A stretch of 64,000 nt of DNA from Cytidiella melzeri (lineage: Eukaryota > Basidiomycota > Agaricomycetes > Polyporales > Irpicaceae), in NCBI GenBank assembly GCA_022592445.1, contig JABYQR010000210.1, forward strand, positions 17,234-81,233, in the 5' to 3' direction. Made by a program: the position numbers and the translations under genes. Below are positions 1-13,355 of this stretch, piece by piece (within the stretch, counting starts at the first letter, position 1; every line of letters starts with the position of its first letter). Under the pieces are notes generated by a model. That model saw nothing but the letters and a program-made list of their open reading frames with translations. It made no database searches and was not told the origin of the DNA.

Positions 1-785
1 AATATTTTATCAAAACCTTAGGTTATCTCTCCGCTACCACACATTAACGGTACTCATCTACGGGAGGTAATTCAAATCGCCATGCGACTACGAGAGTCAG
101 ATGTACGTACACCCTTTTCGTGTCTCATTCTCGCGTCATTGACTGGCCTCTCTGGTGGATATATATAGAGCACACCGTCTCCAATCGTGTACACCGCTCG
201 CCCTTCCTCGCGCTTTCCTCCCTCGCATCTACAAGCATTCTCGATGCCCTTGCAAGTCGACAAAGGCGCAAAGATATTTCTACTGTACGCGACACACGAT
301 CAGGTTCGTTTCTTCCGTTCGCCGGCCCTTGTTTTTCACGTCCAAGTGGCTATGTTTTTTTGCTCCCGGGTCTTGACGACGACGCTGCCGGATGCAGTTG
401 ATATCACGATGCTGATCGCCCAGGAACGTCGAGACTTAGTCTCAAACTGCCTTGCGTTGTTTCAGCAATTTACATTGAACATTCATTTGCTTATTCCTCG
501 GTACCTGAGTGCCGATTGAATCTATCTCCGCGGCCTTCAATGTCGTCTACTCTTTTCTCTTCAGCTTTGCTATGTCAGCGTATCCATCTTCTTTCCCCAC
601 TTTTACCATTTTTCCGGGCTCAAAACGGACACTCGTCGTGAACCATGTCCCGTTTTGCTTCCACCTTTGCCCAAGCCTCAAACTCTGCACCGCCTCAAAC
701 ACCCCTATACTGACGGGTTCAGTCTCCTATCCACTCAGTGCGTTGGTCAACCAAGTTCTGCTCTTCTTGTTTCATCGTCTGGTGG
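1..785. other. upstream region of zinc-finger gene, no assigned gene
   Basis: This is pyrimidine-rich sequence typical of a fungal promoter and 5' leader. A TATA-like run (ggatatatatagag) lies near 157-170. An ATG at 645 in good context opens a short reading frame that stops after 22 codons with no usable GT donor, so I treat it as leader sequence or an upstream ORF. No other gene is visible. Confidence 0.4.
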
Positions 786-3700
786 ATGGATGTTTTCGCG
801 AACCTATCGACGTCTTCCGTCTCATTCAAGTCTGTTCCAGGTCCCGTTACCCTCATGGTTTGTTCTGAGTACCCGGCTTCCCGACGACATATAGCTAGGA
901 CCTCCTGTCTGTCCTTTTGTTCGAATCTCAGCTTTCATCTAACATTGGAGAGCGAAGCCACCGCAGACAACTAACTCAATTTTGCTTAGGCCTCATTTGC
1001 TCTGAGCAACGGCGAAGGTCTCGCGCCGGCGTTAGCATCTGATTTGGAGGGCACAGCCCCGTACAGTCTCAAGGCTGCGGGGGAGCTAGAAAAGGTATGT
1101 ATGCATCGTCTTGTTGACTCCTTCTCCATTTGGGAACAAGAACAAAACCCTGGGCCTGTGATATTGTACCGGTTTCTCATACCCCTCCGAGACGTTTGGT
1201 GCATTCATTTTCACCGCTGATGCCCATCTCCACCTCTTCGCTATATGTTCCACGTATGCTGACCATCATCTGATCCCTAATTGTAGACCGCCGCCACCAA
1301 GTACCCTTCGCAAGCCCTCGGACCGGCTCTAACGGGTCAGACAGCCAAGACTGAGTTCCGGTTGGGAGACTGGATGTGAGTCTTTCGGTTCTATAATTGC
1401 ACTTTGCCTCGGTGGACATCATTGTTTCATGCTCCTCACCGTCAGTTTGATATTTGAGTGTCCGCCTTTTTTGTGTTTTTATGGTTCCGCGCACTTGCAT
1501 GCAGTGTTGGTGTGGTTCCGGAGCTGCTCCCGCCTCAGCCTTACCCCTGTATGGTTCCGCTGACAATTTTTCTTGAACCTTCAACAGATGCGTGGCGTGC
1601 TTCACACATAACTTTAGGTGAGTTTTTCGTCGTTAAATCCGAGTCTCCGACCCAAGTCGCCCCAGCTCGATCGTCTGTGTGCGTTTTCAATTTTGATCGC
1701 ACTGATCGCTACCTTTGTCTCTGGCTGAAAAGGCAATCAGCATTGTCGCAGCCAACCCCGCCATCTTCCTCTCGCTCACCCTCATTTTGCCTTTCAGTAG
1801 GAACATGGTCTGCTACGGATGCGGCGACCCACGCCACTCAATGTGCTCGTTCTCAGAATCCAACTCTCATTTTGTCCCGTCTCTTCCACTTTCCGGGCCT
1901 CCAGCTCATCCTTCTCAGCGCGCCCAAACATTGCCTCCTGCGCCCTCTACGCACACAATGAGCTTGTCGCGCAACTCCTCTCCTTCACGTGATTTTCCCA
2001 CCAAAGCTCCTCCGCCGACGTATCCGCTCTTAACCCCCAGTGGCCACGCGCTCGCCAGCGGCGGACGCGTTCGGAATATCTCGTCAGATCCACTGAGCCC
2101 ATGTGTCATGTACTGGCCCGACAACGAGCCTTTCCCCGAGAGGGGGCAATTCAGGCCTTTGGGGTCAACCGTCATGCAGGTACGCGGTTACTAGCAATGG
2201 GTGTTTTATGAACGTCATTGACAGTATATTGGGTGTAGTACCCTCCCATCGTCAACACTGGGAACAAGGGCGCGGCGGAGAAGCAGCCAGGGGACTGGGT
2301 ATGTTCGAAGTGCCATTATCTGAACTGGAGGAGGAGAAAGGTGTGCCAGACATGTTATCCTTGTGAGTCGTCCATGTCCTGTTTGTCTCGTGATCGCCTT
2401 GTCTGTTGGCCTGTACCACTTCTCTATTACCCTCGTCCTCGATCTGCCCCCAAGTCTCTGATTCCATGTCTTACAATACACGGACCCTTGATCACCCACT
2501 TTCCCTTGTCTCTGTCTTCCTCGTTCTTCGCAATCACTGATCACATCATGAAATTTTGTCAGACGCGGAAGGGAATGGCGACTCCATCTCACAAGCTGTG
2601 CAAGCAGAACGCATTGCCCTCCTCACCAATGTCCTCAACTCAGTCAACACCGACCCTGCATATGCCTATCCCACCCATCATCTCCATCGCAGGGCTTCTG
2701 TGCCTGCAGGCTCTTCTTCCACCACGCCACCTTTCCTCAATACCAATTCACAGCAGGTCACGGCCGCTATCTCTCCCAAGGGATACGGAGGTGGAGGTGC
2801 CGTGATGGGCCCTCGTATCGCTGCGGTTGCGGCAGGATCGGCTTCAGCGCGGTCAAGGTCGCAGATGGATATGCGAACGTCGTATCGAAGGCCCTATCCC
2901 AAGCACAGCCCGAGCGAAGAGTTTGCATCCGGGCTTCCAGCTCGTCTCCATCCTCAGCCACCGGTCTTGTTGCCGCAGATGCATCGTCACCAGCCTGCTG
3001 CAGCAATTTACCAGACCAAGGCTCCCGATGGAGGATATCGATATGGGCAGACAGGTTCGCACCCCACAAGTCCGGCGGCAACAACGTCGTCTGCAAGGTC
3101 TTCCCGAGTTGCTTCCCCAATCTCTTCTGCTAGCGCTGCCCTTGAGAGAAATGTTGTGGAGATCACACCGAACGCCGCAAACTTGTTGCCGTCGTTCCTT
3201 CAGGACCTTATTCAAACGAACTCGCCCAACAGCTCCCCCCTCATTTCCAGCAATAACAGCAACTATCGTTGGCACGCTGCGCAAGGACAGCGTAGCATGT
3301 CCTCCATTCACTCAATTCACTCCAGCCCGAGCACGTCAACATCTTCTTGGTCTCTAGACGAGTACAACGCCCAGTACGCGGGCGGGTACGATGAGGGCCC
3401 CGCCGTTCACGCTCAGCCGCGGCACCCATCGTACGAATATGTCTCGCAGGCCTTGTACCAGAGTCAGCCTCGCAGCGCCACGGACACGCTTTCTAGTGTG
3501 CGGACAAGTCCGACTTCTATCACAAATGCGGCTTCTGCTGAAGATGACAAGCAGACGGCGCCAAGTGGAGGCGTTGGCGTTATCGGGGTCGGACGACCTT
3601 CCAGGCTAGGGCCGTCTAACTCGTCGGCGAGCGGACCGAGCATGTCTGGAGGACCGGGAAGTATTTGGAAGATGGACGGAGCGGAGCAAAGTAACAGAGT

Positions 3701-3902
3701 GTGGAAGCCTGCGGGGGCAGACGTTGTCAGCGCGCCTGGTGTAGGCATAGGAGCGTATGCGATCAGGAACCATCACTCAATGGTCGCGCCGCCCCGTCAC
3801 AACGGCTACAACGCTCCCACCGGCAGCGTTCTGGAAGGACACGGACATAGATTGGCAGGATTGGACGAGCATCTCGCGGCGCATTTGACGATCTCAGGCT
3901 AA
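786..3902 (+). CDS. protein with two RanBP2-type zinc fingers
   Basis: I assembled seven exons: 786-857, 990-1094, 1287-1375, 1588-1617, 1798-2179, 2239-2362 and 2563-3902. Their total is an exact multiple of three and encodes about 713 residues. The first zinc finger is split over three exons. It reads GDWICVACFTHNF, then SRNMVCYGCG, and fits W-x-C-x2-C-x3-N-x6-C-x2-C. The second (GDWVCSKCHYLNWRRRKVC, then QTC) fits the same pattern. Such fingers bind single-stranded RNA or ubiquitin in known proteins, and two with the R/N signature favour RNA binding. A segment between the fingers (residues near SDPLSPCVMYWPDN) looks conserved. The long C-terminal exon is rich in Ser, Pro, Gly and Gln and probably disordered. 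The start at 786 is the least certain point; exons from 990 on are well supported. The fourth exon is only 30 nt, so automated prediction may miss the first finger. Confidence 0.85.
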
Positions 3903-4932
3903 GGTCGTTCCCTACCTTATGGTTTTGGCGGGAAATGCTCTCCGCATTTAATTGTGAGTGCCTCTCCGCTCAGACTGAACGAGCTGCGTAACTGATATCG
4001 TGACTGCAAGACGCTCCTCGACTTTCGTAAACTCGGAACATGTATCGTTGGCGCATCGGATTGAAGATGCTATTTATTGGATATCTCTTTTTTTCTACCA
4101 TCTCTGCTTCCATCTCCCTTCGTCTTGTCCCCATCTCAGGAGCCTGAATTCTCCGGTCTCAGATCTCACGCACACATTCCTCCTTCGCGCCTCCGCCATG
4201 GTCACTGGAAGGTTCTCCCATCATCTCGTCGGCATCCGTGTCCGCATCCCTCGGATTCACTCATGTTTGTTTATAAATCCTACGGTAGACAGCTTGCCAT
4301 TAATCCCTCGACTTTCCTTCACCTTCCTTGCTCCTATATCTTGATCTCTTTCGTCCTTAATCATTTTGTCTTCTTGGAGTGTCGTTTCGACGCTTTGCTT
4401 TCCTCTCTCATCACACGGTGGTGGGGATCGGGGACTCCTTTCTTTCGCATTCGAAAACCCACGGCTTCTGGAAATATCCTTGGACGCTCCCCCTCGCTTC
4501 TTGTTACATCCGTGTCCTCCCACCTTGTTGCTTGTAGAAGGCGCTTTGGGACGTACTTCAAGCTAAGCTTCTTAATACCTTCTTCCATTGACTGTTTGAA
4601 GTTGTACTCGCGTACTGGCTTGCGTTTACTTACTCGTACATCGTACATAATGTGTCTTCTTCGTGTCCTTACAATATGTATCGTATTCTAACGTCGATCT
4701 CGTATCAGCAGCAGAAAAGTTCGTGCTTGACGATTGCTCTGCGACAAAAGACTGGCCGATCGCGATTCCTTTCGCAAGTGCAACTGTGCAGCGCGTCGCG
4801 ATCACGTGCAAGCCTCGTGACTCATTTGCCTCGGTCGCGACTTTTGTTTCGCGTCCACAACGAAACTGGCAAACCCAACCGTCCGACTCGACAGCATATT
4901 TGTTTCGACCAGTCACCAGCCAAGCCACAACA
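3903..4932. other. intergenic region, no gene seen
   Basis: This is the 3' flank of the zinc-finger gene and the CT-rich promoter and leader of the GEN1-like gene. A reading frame starting at 4663 runs in frame into the nuclease start. XPG-family nucleases, however, begin Met-Gly at the mature N terminus, so the upstream part is taken as leader. Confidence 0.5.
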
Positions 4933-7813
4933 ATGGGTGTACCGGGCTTATGGACTGTAGGTCTTGACCTATGCGCCTTGCGGTACATTGCTAACGACTA
5001 CGCGGCAAATCTCTTGCAGGCCCTCCGCGACGCCGGCATACCGCGCTCCCTTACATCCATCGCCGTCAACGACGGGTTTCAAGCAGCCTCCTCCCATGGG
5101 GACCCGGCATTGCCTCATCCACGCGCTTTTCGTATAGGGATTGACGCCTCCATTTGGTTCGTACACGCAGAATACGGCAAGGAAGGGGAGAACCCGGAGT
5201 TGAGGACTATCTTTTTCCGGTTAACGAAACTATTACAAGTATGCCATCATAAAGATCCTTCTGTTACTGTGCCAGTGCAAAGGAAAGGGGGAGATAACGC
5301 AGTGTTGTTTTGTAGGTTCCGTTCCTGCCTCTATTCGTGTTCGACGGCCCGTTGAGGCCAGAGATGAAGCGAGGCAAAGTGATCGATATGAAGCCGAACT
5401 GGATGATTGAGGGGTTGAAGGTGATGATTGAAGCATTTGGATTTGAGTGGAGGACGGTGAGTTTCTTGTCTGCTCCAGGACCTTGGTGATTCGAATGAGG
5501 CTTGTTGATTGATTCTTGGTTATCTCTTCGATGGAAGGCGCCAGGTGAGGCTGAAGCCGAGCTCGCGTACTTGAATCGTATTGGCGTTATCGACGCGGTG
5601 TTGACGGACGATGTGGATACACTTGTATTTGGTGCGACTTTGGTCATTCGCAAGTTCGTCGACCTCGCATATTCCATTACTGTTATTGACCTGAGTATGT
5701 AGTCAATCGAAGAACCTCTCTGGTAACAGGGTTCACGACCTCACGAATGCGGATGGACGGGATGACAAAAACCATACCATGACGTTCTCTGCTGAAGACA
5801 TCAAGCGAAACCCCAAAGTACGATAACCTCTAATCGTCGGCTGATTATGACTCACGTACAGACCCGCCTATCAGGTGAACCTCAATCAAGAGGGTCTGAT
5901 CCTCATTGCACTGCTCAGTGGAGGTGACTACAGCAAAGGTGTTGAAGGCTGTGGTCCTCAAGTCGCAGCTAGCCTCGCTCAATGTGGATTCGGCGAATCG
6001 CTGGTACACAAGATCCGTTCGCTTTCACTTTCCATCACTCTTGGTCTGCAAACAAACGGTACAGGTAGCTCGAGAAAGGCGAGCAAGACGCGGGTAACGC
6101 TAGGTATCGCAGAACAAGCGGAGCTCATGAGGTGGCTTGAGGGCTGGAGAGAGGAGCTTTGCGCAGAGCTGCGCACAAACAGTCGCGGAATCATGAAGAA
6201 AAAGACCCCGTCTCTCGCAGCAAGGATACAGCAGTCGAATTGGCTACCTGACATGCAAGTCCTCATGGCGTATGTGAATCCCGTGACGAGCGAAGAACGC
6301 GCTATCGCCAAGGCCCTTACGAAGCTGTTTCAATACCAGACGCGTGAGGCAACACCCGCCTCTGAAATTGATTGTGTCGTTGCAAAGGCAAAACGTGAGA
6401 TCGCGGAGGAGTTGAGGAGTAAAATAGTATGGCGGGAGGATCCAGATATTGCTGCTATTGCGCGTGTCTGTGAGGACCGCTTTGAGTGGGGAGTCAAAGA
6501 TATCATTGTCAAGAGATTCAGGAGTTGGTTGTGGTCAGGCATTGTATGTCGGATGTTAAGGAGAGGAGCTTTAAATTGGGATGAAAACAGTGGTACGCCT
6601 TGCTCAAATGTTCGAAGTCGTTGTGTTGCCGCATCTGTAGTCTTTAGGTCGGAGCTCCACTCCCGTTGGGTCCCAGCGAACCATCACAGCCCATCGTCTA
6701 GAAAGCTTGGTGATGTCTCATTCAAGGAAGGGAACCTCTCGCCGTCCGCTACACGACCCCGATGAGCTATCCGACGACGAAGGCAGTATAAAGAAATCTG
6801 TCATCATCAAGATACACTCTTCTCGCAACCACGCGTCTACGGATGGACTGCTAGAGTATAGACTCGAAGTCAATCCGGCAAGCTTCGTCAAGGCCGTCGA
6901 GGAAGGTATCGAGGGCAAGCGGAATGTCCCGAAGACCGGATGGACCGACTCTGAAGGCGATGACGAAGACGATGACGACGAAGGGCTCAAAACAAAAGGC
7001 AAGAAGGCTCCTGCTGCTGCACCTACCGACCATCTGCGAATGTGGATGCCAGCCTGTATGGTGAGCTTCGTGGCCCCCGACTTGGTGCAAGTATACGAAG
7101 ATAAGGCTGCGAAAAAGTCTACGAAAGGCAGGTCGAAAAATGGAAAAGCAAGAAGCACCAGCGCTGTCCCTAAGATGTCATCTACTCGACTGCCGTCTAT
7201 GGAGGAGAGTGAGGGCGGAGACGATCACCTTGTACCCATTCCTGCGCCCCTCCTGGAGAAGGCAGCAACAGCCCCTGGTCGTATAGCCCGTATGAAAGAG
7301 ATTGGCGGAACTGAAGATGATTACCACGACGATGACCCTCCGCCTAGCCGACCATCTATCAGGACTGCGCACAAGCCCGCCGCAATGCCGGAGTTCTTCA
7401 AATCCCGTAAACCCGGTATATCGCCAGCGATAAAGGCGAAGAAACCCACGGTCGACTCTCATGATTCAACTCCCAAATCTGCAGCGGGAGGCAGTAGCAC
7501 GGCCAAGATCGCGAGCCTATTCAACGACCCAGATATCCAAATATTTAGAGACCTGACTACTCGTACGGATAAGCTGGCACCACCGAAGCCGAAAGCCAAC
7601 CTCAGAACTACAAGCTTACCCCGTGTACCACCCATAATGCCTGCTCCGCGCAAACCAGCACGTTCAAAAACATTCGCGACGGGTGGATATATCGAAATCT
7701 CTAGCGAGTCGGACGTGCCTGCGCCACCCAAATCTAAATCGACAACCAGACCAACTCTACGACGTCCACAGCCAGATACTTCAATCATTGATTTATGTAC
7801 TGATTCAGACTAG
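4933..7813 (+). CDS. GEN1: GEN1/Yen1-like XPG-family structure-specific endonuclease
   Basis: Seven exons (4933-4956, 5020-5238, 5316-5456, 5538-5653, 5703-5817, 5875-6592, 6648-7813) give an exact frame of about 832 residues. The protein starts MGVPGLWTALRDAG, the XPG N-domain opening in which Gly2 sits at the active site. Acidic metal-binding positions typical of the FEN1/XPG/GEN1 family are present: FRIGIDASIWF, FVFDGPLRPEMKRGK, APGEAEAELAYLN, and AVLTDDVDTLVFGA. The helix-two-turn-helix region follows as LLSGGDYSKGVEGCG. A C-terminal extension of about 400 residues has an acidic run and basic Ser/Lys-rich stretches. This layout fits GEN1/Yen1 Holliday-junction resolvases, which act in the nucleus on recombination intermediates, better than FEN1 (shorter, with a PCNA motif) or Rad2 (long spacer between N and I domains). 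The last intron (6593-6647) is inferred; unspliced, the protein would end at 6765. Confidence 0.85.
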
Positions 7814-8011
7814 TTCTGTATTTGTCTGTCGAGCTTCACATTGCTTATGATAACATTTTCAAGGTTCCAGGTGTATTGATTTTTCTTGGTCCGCAAAATT
7901 GTGATTATACATTGGATATTGGATACAAAGAGGCAATGTGTAACATGACTGGAACATGCGGAAGCATACATGATGATGGGCGCGAATAGACAAGTAAACG
8001 ATACAAAATAG

Positions 8012-11000
8012 CTAGAATGCTGTAGTGAAATCCCTGAAACTCTCTTGTCCCATGATTCCCTCCAATTTCTCAGGCACCGTGGCGACGGAAACTTGGGCAC
8101 GGAATCGTTTGATAGCTTGCAAGCGGTGTCGCCAGTTTGTGACTTTTTCCACTCGAGAGGTATCGTTTTTGGTGTGCTGGTATACATCGACGAACCAATC
8201 TGTCAAGAGGCTGAGCTGTCTAACGAGGAGCGGAAGCTGCTCCGCAGATATAAGTTTGAACTCCCCTACAGGAGTGAACTCTGACATGCCCGGAGCCCGC
8301 TGTAAGGTGACTTTGAAATATTCGTTTTCGTGAAGGTTGTTAGAGAATGCGGCGATAGCGCCCCGCGAATGGGGCTCGATTACGATGTTGACAAATTGGA
8401 ATTGCGTTGAAAGCGTGTCGAATTTGTATGGGAGCCCAGAGTCATTCCAGATGATTCGGACGTAATCGTTGCCGATATGTCTTTTCTTGTTTGTATAGCT
8501 GCTCTCTCTCCCGGATGGCATCAGGGTGGCGGTGTGGTAGAGAATCTGACCAATGTCGTCCCACCATGCATATGCGTATTCACCATCCTCGTCAGGATCG
8601 AGTCCACCGGCATACACGTCAACTTGTCCTCGGAGATCGATGAGTCGACCGATGCCTTCCAAAAAGCGAGCGTAAGCAGGGGATCCGTGGGTGTTCTCCA
8701 AAATTTCCCTTTCGTCGCTCTGCCCTGGAGCAACATACATGATGCCGACTTTGTGGGTATCAATGACAGGCATTCTGTCGAATGAGCGGATGAAGGAAGG
8801 GAGGCGCGACGAATCCACAACCATACGACCCACGGAGGACGGCTTGCTGTCTGGGTACGATGACAACTGTAAAGCGAAGTAGCTAGGATCTATAGCCACA
8901 TCTTTGCGTCTTTGAGAGGGCGCGGAATTGGACCATACATAACCTGTAATGGGATCAGGGTGTGGGACGTTGTCTGTGCCATGGGCATGATCCCTTAACT
9001 CCTGCGTTTCAATGGCTTGATGTCAGCGTATTCCCACAAATCCCAATGACCATCTTACCTCATATATCTCCTTGACTTCTGAGGCGTCTCCAGCGGTGTC
9101 CATCGTTCTGTCCATGACTAAGCTCGCAGATAATGAGAGAATGTCCGGATCCACATCCCCTGGAGTGATCATCGGGACGTTTTCCGCTCTGCAGAGGAAC
9201 TTCGAAAGACCTGATGCTCTACGAGAGACCACCTCCACCCAACCTCGCCGTGCCAGGACACGAATTGTGACTACAGAACTCCCAAGGATCCAGCTCTTCT
9301 CCGATAAAGCTGGTTCAGCGGAAGAGTCCGTAGCTGGAGACTTCGTAATGATGTCACTGAGCATCGAGTTCGCTGGACGCGGGTCCGCACTTGCGTAGGT
9401 GTATCGCGCGAGCCAGTCAAAGCAGACCTCCGTCGATTCATCAACATCATCTCTACCCTCGTTAGCAAGAAGGAGTTGTCGCGTGATGTACTTGATATGG
9501 CGATGACGATCAGGAAGTTTCACTGCCAGGAACCAAAGGTAGACGATATAATAGGCCATAACACGCACGTGCTGAGATAGAGCCCACGAAATTGTGACTG
9601 AGGTATCCGAATGATTGTGCTGCTGGAGGTACTGTAGGGCAACACCGAACACCATCTTGTAGTCAGCTTCAGTAAAGTTGCTGTGCAGATCTGGCAGAGA
9701 GCCAACGATGGCAAGGAAGTCGATGATATGAACAGCCATCGCAGGGTTTGACATGATCTGTGAAAGTTTCTCCAAAATGCGCGGCAGATACTTTGTCATG
9801 GAAGGCTGCAACTCAAATGCCGAAAGGGACAGCGCATTGAGACAACATCTGACGGTGGAGGGCTGGCCACTAAGGCCGGCTAGGAATACTTCAATGAGTC
9901 TGTGCCGAGGTTGTATCTCTTCGTAACAGCGTTTGTAGCTGATGAGAACGGTGAGCGTATGATATGCAAGGCCTTGAGCATCCCTTGGAATGATACCCTC
10001 TGGCCAGCGTTCTATCGAGGAACCCAAGGTGCCATCTTGTATAGAGTTGCAGAGCGTGACAAGAAGGTCGTTCAATAGGACCTTGGACTTTGGGCCGCAG
10101 AACAGGTGCTTGTTCGCCAGCTGTGTTGGAAAATGGCACAAAACATACGAAAGAAGATCCCAGTCCTTTGTGGTCCTGATAATATGAACGACTTCCCTGA
10201 GGTACGTGGATAGGCGCAGTACAACGCGGTTATCCGGACACGCAGGATCATATGACGCAAGCCGCTCGCTGGGCGTATCCGCCTCCGACGAAATCGAGAA
10301 CGGTAAACTCTCCGGTAGGGTCCAGAGGGGCTCCTTGTGCTTCATACGCTTCAATAGAGTAGCAGGATTACCCAGCATGCGTGTCGCTGCCCTTGAGCGA
10401 CTTCGGCTTGAACCAGAACCAGAAGGTGGACCTCCACGACCTCGAGACAACCGGCGGCCTGTTCTTTCTTGCAGAGGTAATTTTGAGCGTGCTCTTCGAA
10501 GCTCAATCTCGTCCAACAATCGCTCGTCGACAGCAGTAGTCGACTTGTCCTTATCTCCTCTACCAATCAAGATCGCTAAAGAAGCGACCAGGCCATCCCG
10601 GTCATAATCGTCGTACGCAAAATACAGCCTGTGATCACGGTCTACCCTGAGCCTCATGAAAAACTGGAGGATCGTAAGCTTCGCCTTGGTACAAGCTGTT
10701 CCTCCAAGAAGCGTGACTAGAACGGTGTACAACTGCGTAGCCAATTCGAGGTGGCTCTCGACGACAGCAAAAGAGGTGAAAGCGAGCTGACTGAACGCCG
10801 AGACCAGAGCAACGACAGCACCGACAGAGGTTGGAGTCGTGTTTGGATCCAACGTAGGAGTGCTCGGTGGTTCAGATGAAGGCATGACATTGCGCATATG
10901 CGGAGGCTGCGACTGAGAGCGCGATGAATGGCCAGAAGTCAGGGACGATAGCAAAGACATGACAGAAGGTATACCAGGCTCTCTGTCCTTGATGGAAGAC

Positions 11001-13355
11001 GGAAAGTCGGATTGCATGCGGGAGAAGGTTGGAGACGTCAAGGCAGAAGATCCTGGCTGCACGAATGGCAGTGGCGACGAAGCATCAACCTCGTACTCCT
11101 CCTCTTGTGGCTTAGCCGCGACTTCTGTCAAAAAAGAGACGATCTCATCCGAAAAACGGTCGGCGTCCTGTGAGTTCTCCTTGTCAGGGGTCCTCTCGTT
11201 GAAAGACTCGGTAGCACGCAAAACAACCTCGTCTCCTAGCATACGCCAGATGGCAATGGCAGTGATATCATCCTTGTTGTCCACGTTACGTGCTTTCCAA
11301 AAACAGAACAAGAGTTCTGCGAGGGGTCGACGATAAGAAGGGATATCCTTGACGAAGTCCCAGACCGACTGCAGCACATTGAAAGCATTGTTGCGAGTGA
11401 GTAATCGTTGCGATGTGTAGAGATCTTCAACCGATAGAACAGCCAGCCAATTATCAAGCCAAGCGGGCGTTGTTGGCGAGAAATTTTGCCGCTCGTTCAT
11501 GACGTCCAGAAGCTGGGAAGTGTCGGCGTCAGGCATATGATTTGACAGTGAAAGGATCACCGCAGGGAGGACCGAGTGAAGTGGAGTGTCGGTGAATACC
11601 TGCGAAAGAAGAGTCGAAAGAGTGGTGATGAGGTTTGTGGGCACCTCTGACGGGGACAAAGTGATGCGTATTAGACTACCATCCGGGTATCTGAGCAAAG
11701 AGCCGCCGCATTTAGAAACGTCCGCGTCGTATGTGCAGATCCTACACCTACCTTTGCAGACGAATGAATGACGTGAGTTCGCGTAAAACGTCGCCTACAG
11801 CCTCGATCTCCTCGTAATCCAGCTCATCGCCCGTCTCGTCGGATGCCTGGGTAATATCCTTCAACATTCCCGCGATCTCAGTCAAGATAACCTCAGCCAC
11901 GTGCGAGGTTGATTGACTAGAAGAGGGATCCGGTGTCGTTTGGGACTCGACCCAGGACTTGATACACGAGCATAGCACGGAGCGAAATCTGTTGAGATCC
12001 CACGTGGACAAATCGCCCTCTTTTGCCCACGCCCGTTCTAGTAGGTCCCGTGGAAGATCGAATGCGCCTGGTGCCCCAGAAGGAGTGTAGTTCATTGAGC
12101 TCGTTCGCGCTATGTATGACCGCGCAAGTCGCGTGACCAGAACTCTCCGAATGGAGGCTCGAAGCGTCCTTAAAGCACCTAGTGATGTCCTCATCGACCC
12201 CAACAGGTCTTTGTCCACAGGGAAAAGATGATACTTGAGAATCACAGTACAGGAAGACGAGTAAGGGCCAGTCACGAGAGAGTCTAATTTTTCCATGATG
12301 CTGCTCTCAATCGCATGCTGGTGAGGAGAAACAGGAGTAAGCGATAATCTCGGTAATGGTGATGCGTAGTACGCTAAGGCTCGAAAGAGGTGGGGGAGTA
12401 TTGTTTTGAGATGCACAGGGGCAATGGCCTTGAGACGGATGTCGAGATAGCGCAGGTAAGACTCGACAATGAAGTCACCAACCGTCTTCTGAGCAGAAGG
12501 TTGAGAGATCGATAGTGAGGACTGTTGCCTGTGGTGCTTGAGAGGTATTCTTCCGCTGCTGCTGCTTGGGCTGATCATGGTCGCTTCAGACAACGGTGAT
12601 GCAAGTGGTATATTGTTATCTGGTGACGAGAATAATGCTTTCTCGATGAGACCCCCAAAGAGCTCCAGAATAGCACCTGTGTCGGCTTCCGTTACACGCG
12701 ATACGAATTCGGGTCTGTCGAGGAGAGACAATAACAGACCAATCATGGACTCGACGCCACGTTGACGTTCACCGCGTTCCTCCTGCGAAATGGAGCCATC
12801 GTGACTGGATATACCTGAGAACGCATTCTCTATCCAGCTATGCATGACTTTGATCAAAGATGACTCTACTCCAAAGGTCTCAACTCCGGAGCGTATGAGT
12901 GCTACCAAAGCTTTGAATCGAGGCTCCCAGAGGTCGCTACTCCAAGGAATCGACAAATCCATAAACAGAGAGAAGCAGACCAATCGGTCTGCAGTTGTTA
13001 GGGTGACAGACCCGCTGTTCTCCCAATACGCTGCCAGGATGTCGTACCCGGCCGCTTGCAGTGATGAAGGAGACTCCGCAGAACATAGTGAAGCCAGAAT
13101 GGGACTCAGTACGGCAAGTCTTGGTGTTGATGTCTGTTTTGATAGCAACGCAGCCAGAGCTCTTGCATGGGTAATGGAGGGAACAGCAGGGGGAGTCAAT
13201 GCTTCGATGAGAGCCTCCAGAGACAGCGGTGGTATGGGTTCGACCTGCTGTGGGACTGCAGTGTCGGTCTTTCCACGCCGCCAGTTAAAGGGCGCAAACG
13301 TAGTGTTGGATCGCTGACGTGCTGGTCTGTGTCCATCGTCGACTTGCGGAGACAT
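8012..13355 (-). CDS. TSC2: tuberin (TSC2) homologue with Rap-GAP domain
   Basis: Three exons (13355-11752, 11690-9059, 9001-8012) join through introns of 61 and 57 nt into an exact frame of 1,741 residues, close to other tuberins. The N-terminal two thirds is helical and HEAT-like with Ser-rich insertions, as in the tuberin family. The C-terminal Rap-GAP domain contains VIDTHKVGIMYV, YAYAWWDDIGQILYHTATLMP, and KKRHIGNDYVRIIWND. The Asn of HIGND corresponds to the catalytic asparagine thumb that stimulates GTP hydrolysis. With TSC1, tuberin acts as GAP for Rheb and restrains TORC1. The gene is convergent with the GEN1-like gene, about 200 nt away. The start is the first Met of the long first exon (MSPQVDDGHRPARQ). 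I see no frame break. Confidence 0.92.

Noticed and set aside
645..713. ATG at 645 as the start of the zinc-finger gene
   Set aside because: The frame stops after 22 codons with no GT donor before the stop; the ATG at 786 splices in phase to the next exon.
900..940. tRNA-like gttcgaatct sequence
   Set aside because: The surrounding bases do not form a cloverleaf with matching stems.
4663..4932. N-terminal extension of the GEN1-like nuclease
   Set aside because: The frame is open, but XPG-family enzymes need Met-Gly at the N terminus and the sequence at 4933 supplies it.
9072..13317. Plus-strand open frames across the tuberin gene (for example 9072-9398 and 12844-13317)
   Set aside because: They are antisense shadows of a long, well-supported coding sequence and show no domain or splice support.
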